A stretch of DNA of 64,000 nucleotides from Ruegeria atlantica (GCF_001458195.1 NZ_CYPU01000018.1:62001-126000), one strand, 5' to 3'. Counted from the stretch's first letter, positions 1 through 9,464 are shown. Notes: generated by a model from the letters alone, not told the origin. Numbers and translations: made by a program.

Positions 1-617
1 ACAACGATCTTGTCGGCCATAGTCATCGCCTCGACCTGATCGTGGGTCACATAAATCATGGTCGCGCCAATTTCATTGTGCAGCCGCGCAATTTCAACCC
101 GCATTTCGACCCGCAATTCAGCATCGAGGTTGGACAGCGGCTCGTCGAACAAAAACACCTCGGGCCCCCGCACGATGGCACGCCCGATGGCGACCCGCTG
201 GCGTTGACCGCCAGACAGGGCTTTGGGTTTGCGCTTAAGGTATTGATCCAACTTGAGGATGGTCGAAGCGTCTTGCACTTTCTTGTTGATCTCGGACTTT
301 TCCACGCCATTCATGCGCAAACCAAAACCCATATTCTCAGCCACAGTCATGTGTGGATAAAGGGCGTAGGTCTGGAACACCATGGCCACGCCACGCTTGG
401 CCGGATCCATATGGGTCACTTCGCGGGCACCAATATGGATTTGCCCTTCGGTTGTTTCCTCAAGGCCCGCGATCATCCGCAGCAAAGTGGATTTGCCACA
501 GCCCGAAGGTCCGACGAAGACACAGAACTCTCCATCTTCGATCTCCAGATCAATGCCGTGAATAACCTGCGTCTCGCCATACCGCTTGATCGCCTGGTTC
601 AGAGTCACACCTGTCAT
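1..617 (-). CDS. Sugar ABC transporter ATP-binding protein (MalK/UgpC type), partial
   Basis: This is the nucleotide-binding subunit of a sugar importer; the C-terminal part lies beyond the left edge. Reading leftward from the ATG at 617, the protein shows Walker [10 protein letters not shown], the Q-loop of [11 protein letters not shown], the ABC signature LSGGQRQR, Walker [13 protein letters not shown] and the switch-loop histidine of YVTHDQ. This spacing is that of the MalK/UgpC family, where a TOBE domain would follow past the edge. Its start overlaps the iclR stop as ATGA, so the two are probably co-translated. The rightward operon encodes a binding protein and two permeases but no ATPase, so this gene most likely energises that importer. 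That pairing is inferred from context. Confidence 0.9.
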   Translation of the reverse strand, partial: MTGVTLNQAIKRYGETQVIHGIDLEIEDGEFCVFVGPSGCGKSTLLRMIAGLEETTEGQIHIGAREVTHMDPAKRGVAMVFQTYALYPHMTVAENMGFGLRMNGVEKSEINKKVQDASTILKLDQYLKRKPKALSGGQRQRVAIGRAIVRGPEVFLFDEPLSNLDAELRVEMRVEIARLHNEIGATMIYVTHDQVEAMTMADKIV

Positions 618-1420
618 GTTGCTTGCATCCTGTCTGTGTCGGCACTGGGACGGGTCTCAGGGAATCGCCAGGCCTGTGCTTCGGCTCCGATTTGTTCGGC
701 CACACGGCGAACACGGGGAACCCAGGTTTCCAATTGGTCGAAATTCATCCGTTCGGTCGATCCGGTCACGGAAATCGCCCCCAACATCCGCCCGCCCGAG
801 GTGAGAATAGGACAGGCAATGCAGATGATGCCGGGCTCATGCTCTTCGTCATCGACGGCATAGCCACGGTTGCGGATCAGGTCGAGATCGGCACGCAACG
901 CCGCCTCCGAGGTCAGTGTCTTGTCGGTAAAGCGGTGGTAGCTTTGCTGGGACACTGCGCGGTTCAGCGCGGCCTCATCCAAAAACGCCATCATGGCCTT
1001 ACCGACGCCGGTGCAATAGGCCGGGCCGACCTTGCCAGCCTGCGAATACATCTCAATCGGCTGGGCCGCATTGCGTTTATCCACGTACAGCACCTGATTT
1101 GAATCTAGCTGTGCCAAATGCACCGTTTCCCCGGTTTCCCGGCTCAATGCATCCAGAAAAGGTCGCGCAATTGGCGCGAGCGAGCTTTGTGTCCACGCTG
1201 CATGAGCCAGCCGAACCAATCGCAACCCAGGCGTGTATGTCTGTCGGTCCAGATCATACGAAAGCATTCCCTGATTGGTCAGCGTTTGCAGGAACCGATA
1301 CAGGGTCGCCTTTGGGAAATTGCTGCTTTCCAACAGCTCTGCGAATCGAACCGGGCGCGCGAACGCAGCCACCTGATCCAGCACATCACATGCTTTTCCT
1401 ATTGTTCCGTCACCAGCCAC
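614..1420 (-). CDS. IclR-family transcriptional regulator
   Basis: A 268-residue protein of standard IclR length. An N-terminal winged helix (about residues 5-65, with [19 protein letters not shown] as recognition region) is followed by the IclR effector domain (about 80-255), recognisable from [13 protein letters not shown], the [11 protein letters not shown] stretch and the [16 protein letters not shown] motif. It sits divergently from the galactoside operon and upstream of the ABC ATPase, with which it shares a 4-base overlap. Family members bind sugar acids or aromatics, and this one probably senses a galactose-pathway intermediate and controls the divergent promoter. The effector is not visible from sequence. 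An inverted repeat at 1516-1536 is its best candidate operator. Confidence 0.9.
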   Translation of the reverse strand: MAGDGTIGKACDVLDQVAAFARPVRFAELLESSNFPKATLYRFLQTLTNQGMLSYDLDRQTYTPGLRLVRLAHAAWTQSSLAPIARPFLDALSRETGETVHLAQLDSNQVLYVDKRNAAQPIEMYSQAGKVGPAYCTGVGKAMMAFLDEAALNRAVSQQSYHRFTDKTLTSEAALRADLDLIRNRGYAVDDEEHEPGIICIACPILTSGGRMLGAISVTGSTERMNFDQLETWVPRVRRVAEQIGAEAQAWRFPETRPSADTDRMQAT

Positions 1421-1468
1421 GGATGCCTGTTCTCCTCCAATTAACCCATCGCAATCGGCACGAGGGTC

Positions 1469-1536
1469 TTGACAAGACTAACCGAGTTGATGTGTAGTTT
1501 TCAATATATAAAACACAGTTTCATTATTTGGAACTG
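1469..1536 (+). promoter_or_regulatory. Candidate promoter and IclR operator for the galactoside operon
   Basis: The divergent gap contains a perfect -35 hexamer TTGACA at 1469-1474 and, 18 bases on, TGTAGT at 1493-1498 as a weak -10. Just downstream lies an inverted repeat, CAGTTTC (1516-1522) and GGAACTG (1530-1536), six of seven positions complementary with a 7-base AT-rich spacer. Its arm size and AT-rich centre resemble IclR-family operators. Placement right after the presumed transcription start would suit repression. A second AT-rich hexamer, TATAAA at 1543-1548, could be an alternative -10. Both are visual calls. Confidence 0.4.
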
Positions 1537-1570
1537 AAAAAGTATAAAATGGAAGCTAAGGGAGGAAACC

Positions 1571-2830
1571 ATGCATTCCATATACAAGCGCACTGCCGCC
1601 GCTTTGGCAGCCAGTGTCGCACTTGCCGCACCTGTCGCCGCCGAACTGACCGGTGAGCTGAGAATCTTTCTCGATACCTCCAACCCGGCGCCGCGCGCGA
1701 CGATGGAGGCAATGATCGACCGTTTTGCGGAACAGCATCCGGGACTGGAGATCGAAACAACAGTAATCGACCGCGAGGCGTACAAGACCCAGATCCGCAA
1801 CTTCCTGACTGCGGATACGCCGGACGTGGCGACGTGGTATGCGGCAAACCGCATGAAGCCCTACGTCGAGGCAGGCCTGTTCGAAGATGTATCGGACTTG
1901 TGGGCCGAACCTGAGATCGCCGAAAATCTGGCATCGACCAAAGGTGCGATGACCATCGACGGCAAGCAGTGGGGTGTACCCTACACCTACTATCAGTGGG
2001 GTGTTTACTATCGCAAAGACATCTTTGACGAGCTGGGCCTGACCGAGCCAACGACTTGGGAAGAAGAGCTGGCGAACTGTCAGAAGATCGTAGATTCCGG
2101 TCGCGCCTGCTATACGATCGGCACCAAGTTCCTATGGACCGCTGGCGGCTGGTTCGACTACTTGAACATGCGCACCAACGGGTTTGACTTCCACAACCAG
2201 CTTGCCAATGGCGAAATCAGCTGGGAAGACGACCGGGTCAAGCAGACCTTCGCCAACTGGAAACAGCTGATCGACATGGGCGCGTTCGTCGACAACCATC
2301 AGACGTACAGCTGGCAAGAGGCCCTGCCCTTCATGGTGAACGGCGAAGCCGCCGCGTACCTGATGGGTAACTTTGCTGTTGCGCCGCTGCGCGAAGCGGG
2401 ACTGACCGACGACCAATTGGACTTCTATCAGTTCGTTTCTATCAACCCGGATGTAGAATTGGCGGAAGATGCGCCAACTGATACCTTCCACATCCCGGCC
2501 AACGCATCGAATAAAGAAGCCGCGCGTGAGTTCCTGCGCTTTGCCGTTTCCGCGGATGAGCAAACTCAGATCAACAACGGCGCGAACCTGGGCCAGCTGC
2601 CTGTGAACGCTCAATCGTCTGTTGATGAAGACAAGTTCCTGCAGCAAGGCTTTAAGATGCTGTCCGCCAACAGCCCCGGTGGCGTCGCCCAGTTCTGGGA
2701 TCGTGACGCACCTGCGGAAATGGCGAAGGTGTCGATGGAAGGGTTCCAGGAATTCATGGTCAAGCCGGACAATGCTGACCGTATCCTGTCCAAACTGGAA
2801 CGCGCACGTCAGCGTATCTACGAAAACTAA
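1571..2830 (+). CDS. Sugar ABC transporter substrate-binding protein
   Basis: Periplasmic binding protein of 419 residues, family 1 (MalE/UgpB-like). A Sec signal peptide is evident: Lys/Arg near the N-terminus, a hydrophobic Ala-rich core and a likely cut after VAAE or APVAA near residue 24. The mature part carries the family's layout, with an aromatic-rich cleft (WYAANRMKPYVEAGLF, YTYYQWGVYYRKDIFDELGL, NGEAAAYLMGNFAV). The start is fixed by a strong Shine-Dalgarno GGAGG at 1561-1565. As first gene of an operon with alpha- and beta-galactosidases and the galactonate pathway, its ligand is probably a galactose-containing oligosaccharide or glycoside. That ligand is inferred from neighbours. 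Confidence 0.92.
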   Translation: MHSIYKRTAAALAASVALAAPVAAELTGELRIFLDTSNPAPRATMEAMIDRFAEQHPGLEIETTVIDREAYKTQIRNFLTADTPDVATWYAANRMKPYVEAGLFEDVSDLWAEPEIAENLASTKGAMTIDGKQWGVPYTYYQWGVYYRKDIFDELGLTEPTTWEEELANCQKIVDSGRACYTIGTKFLWTAGGWFDYLNMRTNGFDFHNQLANGEISWEDDRVKQTFANWKQLIDMGAFVDNHQTYSWQEALPFMVNGEAAAYLMGNFAVAPLREAGLTDDQLDFYQFVSINPDVELAEDAPTDTFHIPANASNKEAAREFLRFAVSADEQTQINNGANLGQLPVNAQSSVDEDKFLQQGFKMLSANSPGGVAQFWDRDAPAEMAKVSMEGFQEFMVKPDNADRILSKLERARQRIYEN

Positions 2831-2838
2831 ACCGGTCG

Positions 2839-2858
2839 GGCCGGGCTTTTGCCCGGCC
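2839..2858 (+). other. Intergenic hairpin after the binding-protein gene
   Basis: A perfect inverted repeat, GGCCGGGC and GCCCGGCC around a TTTT loop, lies nine bases after the stop codon of the binding-protein gene. No run of T follows, so it is unlikely to be a full intrinsic terminator. Such hairpins between binding-protein and permease genes commonly stabilise the upstream message or partly attenuate read-through, giving more binding protein than permease; that role is inferred. Confidence 0.6.
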
Positions 2859-2926
2859 TGCACCACTTCGTGCGTAAGGCGGGTGCATACCCGACTTACT
2901 TCTTTGATCCAAAACCGAGTGAGCGC

Positions 2927-3850
2927 ATGTCAGCCGTCGATGTCCCTGAACAAGAAAGCTGGTTCCACAGAAATCAACAGCGCATAGCGCCCTGGCTATT
3001 TTTGGCCCCGGGTCTGCTGTTCTTCATGGTCTATGTGATCATTCCAGTGTTCCAATCGTTCAACTTGTCCTTGTACGAATGGGATGGGCTTGGCGCAGCG
3101 GAATATGTGGGTTTTCGCAACTACGAAGACCTGTATTGGGAATTGGCCGACCGCGACGCGTTTTACATATCGCTGAAGAACAACCTGATCTGGTTGATCA
3201 TGTACCTGCTGGCAATCCCAGCTGGTCTGTTCATTGCTCTGTTCCTGAATCAAACCGTCTGGGGCATTCGACTCTATAAGTCGCTGTTCTTCTTCCCCTT
3301 TGTAATCTCTCAGGTCGTGGTTGGACTCGTTTTCACGTGGTTCTATGACCCTACTTTCGGCCTGTTGAACGAATTCCTGGGCTTTTTCGGCTTCGGCCCG
3401 CTGAATGTTCTGGGGGATGAGCGTTTCGTCACCTACGGCATCATCTTTGCCGGTCTCTGGCCGCAAACGGCCTATTGCATGATCCTGTATCTCACAGGCC
3501 TGAACGCTGTGGATCCTGAACAGATCGAGGCCGGACGTCTGGACGGTGCAAAAGGCGGGCGGATGCTGTGGCATATCATCCTGCCTCAACTACGCCCCGC
3601 CACCTTCATTGCTTTCGTTGTCACCATCATCGGCGCGCTTCGGTCTTTCGATCTGATCTCGATCATGACCCAGGGTGGCCCGTTCGGCTCGTCCCGTGTG
3701 CTTGCCTATTACATGTTCGAAGTCGCGCTGTCAGAATACGGCTTCCGCATGGGATATGGCGCCGCCATCGCTGTGATCCTGTTCCTGATCATGCTGTGCT
3801 TCATCGCTTATTTCCTGTGGTCGATGTACCGCGAAGAAAGGGGGCATTAA
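2927..3850 (+). CDS. Sugar ABC transporter permease (MalF/UgpA type)
   Basis: An inner-membrane permease of 307 residues with six predicted membrane segments, beginning APWLFLAPGLLFFMVYVIIPVF. The cytoplasmic EAA loop that contacts the ATPase reads EQIEAGRLDGAKGGRMLWHIILPQLRP, near residues 200-225. The frame stays open upstream to about 2849, but the ATG at 2927 (MSAVDVPEQE) matches family N-termini; the ribosome site there is weak. Separated by 96 bases and a hairpin from the binding-protein gene and by one base from the second permease. Works as a heterodimer with the next gene. Confidence 0.9.
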   Translation: MSAVDVPEQESWFHRNQQRIAPWLFLAPGLLFFMVYVIIPVFQSFNLSLYEWDGLGAAEYVGFRNYEDLYWELADRDAFYISLKNNLIWLIMYLLAIPAGLFIALFLNQTVWGIRLYKSLFFFPFVISQVVVGLVFTWFYDPTFGLLNEFLGFFGFGPLNVLGDERFVTYGIIFAGLWPQTAYCMILYLTGLNAVDPEQIEAGRLDGAKGGRMLWHIILPQLRPATFIAFVVTIIGALRSFDLISIMTQGGPFGSSRVLAYYMFEVALSEYGFRMGYGAAIAVILFLIMLCFIAYFLWSMYREERGH

Positions 3851-3851
3851 G

Positions 3852-4700
3852 ATGTTTCCCAAACCCATCGAAAAACAACCCCGCGGGGCTCAGATCACCT
3901 ACCAGGCGATGCTGCCCCTGGCACTGCTGCTGTGGCTCGGCCCCCTGCTGGCGGTGGCACTGTTCTCGGTCAAGCCGGCAGCCGACTTTACCAACGCAAA
4001 CTACTGGGGGATGCCGTCCAGCTTTGAGGGTGCCTACAACTATGGGCAGGTATTCTTCAACTCGGACATGCCACGCTATTTGCTGAACTCGTTCATGATC
4101 ACCATTCCAACAGTGATCGGTGCCGTTGCGCTGAGTTGCATGACCGGGTTTGCACTGGGGATCTATAAATTCCGCTCAAACATCTGGATCTTTTTCATGT
4201 TTGTTGCGGGCAACTTCGTCCCGTTCCAGATTCTAATGGTTCCGGTGCGCGACCTGACGTTGGAGTTGGGTCTCTACAACACCAAAACCGGCCTCGTCTT
4301 GTTCCATATCGCCTTTCAGACGGGCTTTTGCACGTTGTTCATGCGCAACTTTATCCGCGCCCTGCCCTTCGAACTGATTGAGGCAGCTCGCGTTGAGGGC
4401 ATCAGTGAATGGCGCATTTTCTGGTACGTGGTCTTGCCGCTGATGAAACCGGCGATCGCGGCCCTCAGTGTGTTGATTTTTACCTTCATCTGGAACGACT
4501 ACTTCTGGGCTGTCGTCTTGACCCAGGGTGCGGAAAGCCAACCCGTGACAGCAGGTATAACCAGTTTTAACGCCCAATTTCGGGCGGCCTATCAATTAAT
4601 GAGTGCCGGCTCCATCGTCGCGGCTCTGCCGCCGGTGGCCATGTTCTTCCTCATGCAGAAACACTTCATCGCGGGCCTGACCCTCGGTGCCGTAAAATAA
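3852..4700 (+). CDS. Sugar ABC transporter permease (MalG/UgpE type)
   Basis: Second inner-membrane permease, 282 residues with six predicted membrane segments. The EAA loop appears as ELIEAARVEGISEWRIFWYVVLPLMKP, followed by the last membrane segment and a short cytoplasmic tail ending GLTLGAVK, which is typical of the MalG/UgpE group. It begins one base after the stop of the first permease, indicating translational coupling. With that permease, the upstream binding protein and the leftward ATPase it completes one sugar importer. Confidence 0.92.
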   Translation: MFPKPIEKQPRGAQITYQAMLPLALLLWLGPLLAVALFSVKPAADFTNANYWGMPSSFEGAYNYGQVFFNSDMPRYLLNSFMITIPTVIGAVALSCMTGFALGIYKFRSNIWIFFMFVAGNFVPFQILMVPVRDLTLELGLYNTKTGLVLFHIAFQTGFCTLFMRNFIRALPFELIEAARVEGISEWRIFWYVVLPLMKPAIAALSVLIFTFIWNDYFWAVVLTQGAESQPVTAGITSFNAQFRAAYQLMSAGSIVAALPPVAMFFLMQKHFIAGLTLGAVK

Positions 4701-4722
4701 CGTCAAACCAAAGGTTTGCCAC

Positions 4723-6063
4723 ATGACCAAGATCACCTTTATCGGGGCGGGTTCCACGATCTTCATGCAGAACATCGTGGGCGACGCCCTGCTGACACCT
4801 GCACTGGCCGACAGCCACTTTGCGTTGATGGACATCGATCCCGTGCGCCTTGCCGAAAGCGAGGCCGTCGCCAAGGCGATGATCCGCTCTGTCGGAACAG
4901 GGGCATCTGTCTCTACACATACCGACCGGCGCGCCGCGCTTGAAGGTGCCGATTTCGTTATCACCGCCTTCCAGGTCGGCGGCTACAAACCCTGCACGGT
5001 GACGGATTTCGAGATCCCCAAACAATACGGCCTGCGCCAGACCATCGCTGACACCCTGGGCGTCGGCGGCATCATGCGAGGCCTGCGCACGGTTCCTGTG
5101 TTGTGGGACGTTGCACAAGACATGATGCAGCTCTGCCCAAACGCAACGCTGCTGCAATACGTGAACCCGATGGCGATCAACACATGGGCGCTGGCAGAAC
5201 GTTTCCCGGCGCTGAAACATGTCGGCCTGTGTCACTCTGTCCAAAACACCGTTGAAGAACTTGCTCACGATCTGGACCTGCCCAAGGACGAGTTCCGCTA
5301 CAAGGTGGCAGGCGTTAACCACGTGGCCTTTTTCCTGAGGCTGGAACATGAAGGGCGCGACCTCTACCCGGCGTTGCGGCAAAGGTATGCCGGCGGGCAA
5401 ATTCCCAAACCACCGCTTTTGATGCCGCGTTGCCCCAACAAGGTGCGATATGAGGTGATGGAACATCTGGGCTATTTCTGCACGGAAAGTTCAGAACACT
5501 TGGCGGAGTACGTTCCATGGTTCATCAAAGATGGCCGCCAGGACCTGATTGAGCAGTTCGGCATCCCGCTGGATGAATACCCAACCCGTTGCGAAGAACA
5601 GATCGCCAGTTGGAAAGAACAGGCTAAGACCCTGACCGACGGGCGTGATATTGAAGTGATCCGAAGCCATGAGTTCGCCGCCGACCTAATGAATGCGATC
5701 GTGACTGATACGCCCTACGTGGCGTATGGGAACCTGCCCAATACTGGACAGATCCCTCAACTCCCCATTGGCGCGGCTGTCGAAACACCTTGCCTTGTGG
5801 ACACTAACGGCGTCCAACCTTCGGTCGTAACAGGTATTCCGCCCCAGCTGATCGCGCTGATGCGCAGCCAGATCAACGTCCAGGAACTGACTGTGCGGGC
5901 ATTGGTTGAGCAGAACCCAGAATACATTTACCACGCCGCCATGATGGACCCGCATACGGCCGCTGAACTGGACCTGCGTCAGATCCGCAACTTGGTTAGT
6001 GACCTGTTGGTGGCACATGCCGATTGGTTGCCAGATTGGTGCAAACCCGCCAAGGCGGCCTGA
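4723..6063 (+). CDS. Glycoside hydrolase family 4 (probable alpha-galactosidase, MelA-like)
   Basis: A 446-residue cytoplasmic GH4 enzyme. GH4 proteins hydrolyse glycosides through an NAD-dependent oxidation-elimination route with a divalent metal. Visible features are a Rossmann start FIGAGS (residues 6-11), VNPMAI around 147-152, the metal-site cysteine in CHSVQ (170-174) and the histidine of GVNH (197-200). The CHSVQ form is that of alpha-galactosidase/alpha-glucuronidase subgroups, not 6-phosphoglycosidases, which fits import through an ABC system rather than a PTS. The downstream galactonate pathway supports an alpha-galactosidase. Specificity between galactoside and glucuronide cannot be settled here. 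Confidence 0.85.
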   Translation: MTKITFIGAGSTIFMQNIVGDALLTPALADSHFALMDIDPVRLAESEAVAKAMIRSVGTGASVSTHTDRRAALEGADFVITAFQVGGYKPCTVTDFEIPKQYGLRQTIADTLGVGGIMRGLRTVPVLWDVAQDMMQLCPNATLLQYVNPMAINTWALAERFPALKHVGLCHSVQNTVEELAHDLDLPKDEFRYKVAGVNHVAFFLRLEHEGRDLYPALRQRYAGGQIPKPPLLMPRCPNKVRYEVMEHLGYFCTESSEHLAEYVPWFIKDGRQDLIEQFGIPLDEYPTRCEEQIASWKEQAKTLTDGRDIEVIRSHEFAADLMNAIVTDTPYVAYGNLPNTGQIPQLPIGAAVETPCLVDTNGVQPSVVTGIPPQLIALMRSQINVQELTVRALVEQNPEYIYHAAMMDPHTAAELDLRQIRNLVSDLLVAHADWLPDWCKPAKAA

Positions 6064-6089
6064 TCCCAATTTAAGAAGGCTGAAAAACA

Positions 6090-7799
6090 ATGACAAAGAA
6101 ACGCCGCTCTCAGCATTGGTATGGCAAGCTGGACAAGGATGGCTTCATCCACCGGTCGTGGATGAAAAACCAGGGTTTTCCCGATCACGCGTTCGATGGT
6201 CGCCCGATCATCGGTATCTGCAACACCTGGTCGGAACTCACGCCCTGCAACTCGGGCCTGCGTGATCTGGCTGAAGGTGTCAAACGCGGCGTGTGGGAGG
6301 CCGGAGGGTTTCCGGTCGAATTCCCGGTGATGTCACTGGGCGAAACCCAGATGAAGCCCACCGCCATGCTGTTCCGCAACCTGCTGGCGATGGATGTCGA
6401 GGAATCCATCCGCGCCTATGGCATCGACGGTGTGGTTCTGCTGGGTGGTTGCGATAAGACCACGCCGGGGCAGCTGATGGGGGCCGCTTCGGTAGATCTG
6501 CCCTCTATCGTGGTCAGCTCTGGCCCGATGTTGAACGGGAAGTACCAGGGAAAAGACATTGGTTCGGGCACGGATGTTTGGAAATTCTCAGAAGCTGTAC
6601 GCGCTGGTGAGATGACACTGAAGGACTTCATGAACGCCGAATCCGGTATGTCACGCAGCGCCGGGGTCTGCATGACCATGGGCACCGCCTCGACCATGGC
6701 GTCGCTGGTCGAAGCGATGGGCATGTCCCTCCCGACCAACGCCGCCCTACCCGCAGTTGATGCCCGCCGGATGGCTCTAGCGCACCTGACCGGCAAACGG
6801 ATTGTCGAGATGGTGGACGAAGATCTTAAGCCGTCGGACATCCTGACCAAGGAAGCGTTCGAAAATGCCATTCTGGCCAATGCAGCCGTTGGCGGCTCAA
6901 CCAATGCAGTGGTGCATTTACTCGCGCTGGCGGGCCGCGTGGGCGTAGACCTGACGCTGAAAGACTTTGAAATCGGGTCGGAAATCCCGCTGCTGGTGAA
7001 CTGCATGCCCTCAGGGAAATACCTGATGGAGGATTTCTGTTACGCAGGCGGTGTGCCCGTGGTTCTGAACGAGTTGAAACCCTTCCTGCGCCCTGCAAAA
7101 ACCGTTCTGAACAAAGATATCTCGGCGTATTTTGAGGGGGCAGAATGCTTTAACCCCGACGTCATCCGCCCCATCGACGATCCGGTGAAACCCGCCGCGG
7201 GATTGCGCGTGCTGCGCGGCAACCTCGCGCCCAACGGGGCCATTGTAAAACCCTCGGCCGCGACGGATGCACTACTGGAAACAGAAGCCGAAGCCTACGT
7301 TTTTGAGAGCATCGAGGACTTGAAAGCCAATATTGACAGGGATGATCTACCAGTAACGTCTAAAACCATTCTGGTCCTGAAGGGCTGCGGCCCAAAGGGC
7401 TATCCCGGCATGCCCGAGGTCGGCAACATGCCGATCCCGGCCAAACTGGTGAAGGAAGGCGTCCGCGACATGATCCGAATATCCGACGCCCGCATGTCCG
7501 GTACCGCATATGGAACGGTGATCCTGCACGTCAGTCCCGAGGCGCAAGCCGGAGGCACCTTGGCCCTTGTCAAAACCGGGGATCGTATCCGCGTGTCTGC
7601 CAGCAAGGACGAATTGGAGCTGCTGGTCGATGAAAAGGAACTGGAATCCCGCCGCACCGCGTGGCAACCGGATGATCCGCACTACACGCGCGGTTATGCG
7701 AAACTCTATGTCGACCACGTGCTGCAAGCCGATCAGGGCGCGGACCTAGACTTCCTCGTCGGCAAAGACACCCGCCTTGTGACCAGAGAGAGCCACTGA
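6090..7799 (+). CDS. IlvD/Edd-family sugar-acid dehydratase (galactonate/arabinonate type)
   Basis: A 569-residue iron-sulfur dehydratase that removes water from an aldonic acid to give a 2-keto-3-deoxy acid. It closely resembles the L-arabinonate dehydratase subgroup in its opening (RSQHWYG, HRSWMKNQG, NTWSELTPCNSG) and in the cluster-binding cysteines C53, C121 (GGCDKTTPGQLMG) and C194 (SAGVCMTMGTASTM). The substrate serine and magnesium-site motifs near SDARMSGTAYGT are also present. With DgoK and DgoA two and three genes downstream, D-galactonate is the likely physiological substrate; enzymes of this subgroup often accept D-galactonate, D-fuconate and L-arabinonate. Its stop overlaps the next start by one base (TGATG). 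Confidence 0.88.
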   Translation: MTKKRRSQHWYGKLDKDGFIHRSWMKNQGFPDHAFDGRPIIGICNTWSELTPCNSGLRDLAEGVKRGVWEAGGFPVEFPVMSLGETQMKPTAMLFRNLLAMDVEESIRAYGIDGVVLLGGCDKTTPGQLMGAASVDLPSIVVSSGPMLNGKYQGKDIGSGTDVWKFSEAVRAGEMTLKDFMNAESGMSRSAGVCMTMGTASTMASLVEAMGMSLPTNAALPAVDARRMALAHLTGKRIVEMVDEDLKPSDILTKEAFENAILANAAVGGSTNAVVHLLALAGRVGVDLTLKDFEIGSEIPLLVNCMPSGKYLMEDFCYAGGVPVVLNELKPFLRPAKTVLNKDISAYFEGAECFNPDVIRPIDDPVKPAAGLRVLRGNLAPNGAIVKPSAATDALLETEAEAYVFESIEDLKANIDRDDLPVTSKTILVLKGCGPKGYPGMPEVGNMPIPAKLVKEGVRDMIRISDARMSGTAYGTVILHVSPEAQAGGTLALVKTGDRIRVSASKDELELLVDEKELESRRTAWQPDDPHYTRGYAKLYVDHVLQADQGADLDFLVGKDTRLVTRESH

Positions 7800-8566
7800 T
7801 GGACTATCCAGCCACTTTTCACGATCTAAACGGCGCCTCGGTCTACATTACCGGCGGCGGCTCTGGTGTAGGGGCCGCACTGACAGACGGTTTTTTGGCC
7901 CAGGGCGCAAACGTTGCCTTTATCGGCCGCTCGGACGCCAGCGCATTCGTTGAGGAAATGCGAGACAAACATGGCCGCGCGCCGCTGTTCATGCAGGGCG
8001 ACATGACGGATACCGAATTGCTGCACGCCACTATGCAAAAGGCTGCCAAGGCACATGGACCTTTGGATGTGTTGGTCAACAACGCCGCTAACGACAAGCG
8101 TCACTCGCTTGAGGAAACCACCGCCGAGTTCTGGGACTGGATGATTGAGGTGAACCTCAAGGCCTACTACTTCGCCTGTCAGGAAGCCTCACGCCAAATG
8201 GCTGGCAAAGGCGGTTCAATCGTCAACTTCAGCTCGATCAGCTACATGATGGGGAATGCGGGGTACCCGATCTACACGACGTCGAATGCCGGTATCACCG
8301 GGATGACGCGATCATTGGCGCGCGAGTTGGGGCCCAAAAAAATCCGTATCAATGCGCTGGCTCCCGGATGGGTTTTGACGCAAAAGCAACTTGATATGTG
8401 GGCGACGCCGGATGACCTGGCAGCGCATTTGGAGCGCCAGTGCCTGAAAGAACACCTGACGCCCGAAGACATGATCGCACCGACATTGTTCCTGGCCTCG
8501 GATGCCAGCCGCGCGATGACCGGACAGTGCATGGCCGTCGATGGCGGCGTTGTAGTAACGGGGTAA
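7799..8566 (+). CDS. SDR-family sugar 1-dehydrogenase (probable galactose dehydrogenase), atypical active site
   Basis: A 255-residue short-chain dehydrogenase that would oxidise an aldose to its lactone using NAD(P). Cofactor motif GGGSGVG is at residues 19-25, NNAAND at 94-99, catalytic Ser146 in NFSSIS and Tyr159 in YPIYTTSNAG. Overall it resembles the Caulobacter xylose dehydrogenase group (opening TGGGSG, NDKRH after NNA). The YxxxK motif is altered: the codon at 8285-8287 is AAT, giving Asn163 where catalytic Lys is expected. Position in the operon suggests the galactose to galactonolactone step. Either the enzyme uses a variant mechanism, or it is weak or inactive. Confidence 0.8.
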   Translation: MDYPATFHDLNGASVYITGGGSGVGAALTDGFLAQGANVAFIGRSDASAFVEEMRDKHGRAPLFMQGDMTDTELLHATMQKAAKAHGPLDVLVNNAANDKRHSLEETTAEFWDWMIEVNLKAYYFACQEASRQMAGKGGSIVNFSSISYMMGNAGYPIYTTSNAGITGMTRSLARELGPKKIRINALAPGWVLTQKQLDMWATPDDLAAHLERQCLKEHLTPEDMIAPTLFLASDASRAMTGQCMAVDGGVVVTG

Positions 8567-8570
8567 GGCC

Positions 8571-9464
8571 ATGAATGCAGAGTGGATAGCCGTCGACTGG
8601 GGAACATCCCAACTGCGGGCCTGGGCCATGCAGGGCGACACCGTACTGGCGCAATCCCAGTCTGATCGGGGAATGGCCCGTCTGAGCAGAGACGCGTTTC
8701 AATCTGCCTTGCTTGACCTGATCGCCGACTGGCTGGGTCCTGAACCTGTCGACGTTGTGGCCTGCGGCATGGTCGGTGCGCGGCAAGGTTGGGTCGAAGC
8801 ACCCTACTCGGCCGTCCCGTCAGCGCCGCTGCCGGATGCACCTATACGAGTACCGGGAACCGATGCGCGGATACGCGCATTTGTGGTGCCTGGTCTCAAA
8901 CAGAACGCACCGCCAGACGTTATGCGCGGTGAGGAAACTCAAATATCTGGCTTTCTGGCAACCCGCCCGAACTGGGACGGGGTTATCTGCCTGCCCGGGA
9001 CGCATTCAAAATGGGTTCAGATCAGCGCAGGAGAAGTCGTGAGCTTTCGAACGTTCATGACAGGTGAGATGTTTGAACTGCTCTCCGAGCAATCAGTGCT
9101 CAAGCATTCGGTCGGTGACGGCTGGGACGTCGACGCCTTCGCAGAAGCTACGGCAGACGCGTTGTCCAAACCCGAACAATTGGCTGCGCGCCTGTTCGGA
9201 CTGCGAGCGGCGGATTTGTTGCACAATCAGGACAAGGGGACAGCCCGAGCCAAGTTATCCGGGCTTTTGATCGGGGCCGAGTTGGGCGCAACACGCCCCT
9301 ACTGGTTGGGGCAGCAGCTGGCAATCATCGGCGCTGAAGGGATGTCCCAAATCTACGCACGTGCGCTGCAACTGCAGGGCGCTTTCGTGGACACAGCTAA
9401 CGCAACTCAATGCACATTGGCAGGTCTGGCACAGGCCCGCAAACTAACGAGGCAAACCGCATGA
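8571..9464 (+). CDS. dgoK: 2-dehydro-3-deoxygalactonokinase
   Basis: A 297-residue sugar kinase that phosphorylates 2-keto-3-deoxygalactonate at C6 with ATP. It shows the DgoK hallmarks: N-terminal phosphate loop VDWGTSQLRAW, the GMVGARQGW segment, MRGEETQ (around residue 122-128) and LPGTHSKW (around 141-148), followed by TFMTGEMF. Length matches the family. It starts four bases after the dehydrogenase stop and overlaps the aldolase start as ATGA, so the pathway genes are tightly coupled. Acts in the cytoplasm in the De Ley-Doudoroff pathway. Confidence 0.93.
   Translation: MNAEWIAVDWGTSQLRAWAMQGDTVLAQSQSDRGMARLSRDAFQSALLDLIADWLGPEPVDVVACGMVGARQGWVEAPYSAVPSAPLPDAPIRVPGTDARIRAFVVPGLKQNAPPDVMRGEETQISGFLATRPNWDGVICLPGTHSKWVQISAGEVVSFRTFMTGEMFELLSEQSVLKHSVGDGWDVDAFAEATADALSKPEQLAARLFGLRAADLLHNQDKGTARAKLSGLLIGAELGATRPYWLGQQLAIIGAEGMSQIYARALQLQGAFVDTANATQCTLAGLAQARKLTRQTA

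Noticed and set aside
42..863. A 273-codon plus-strand frame at the left edge
   Set aside because: It is antisense to the ABC ATPase and IclR genes, both of which show full family motifs.
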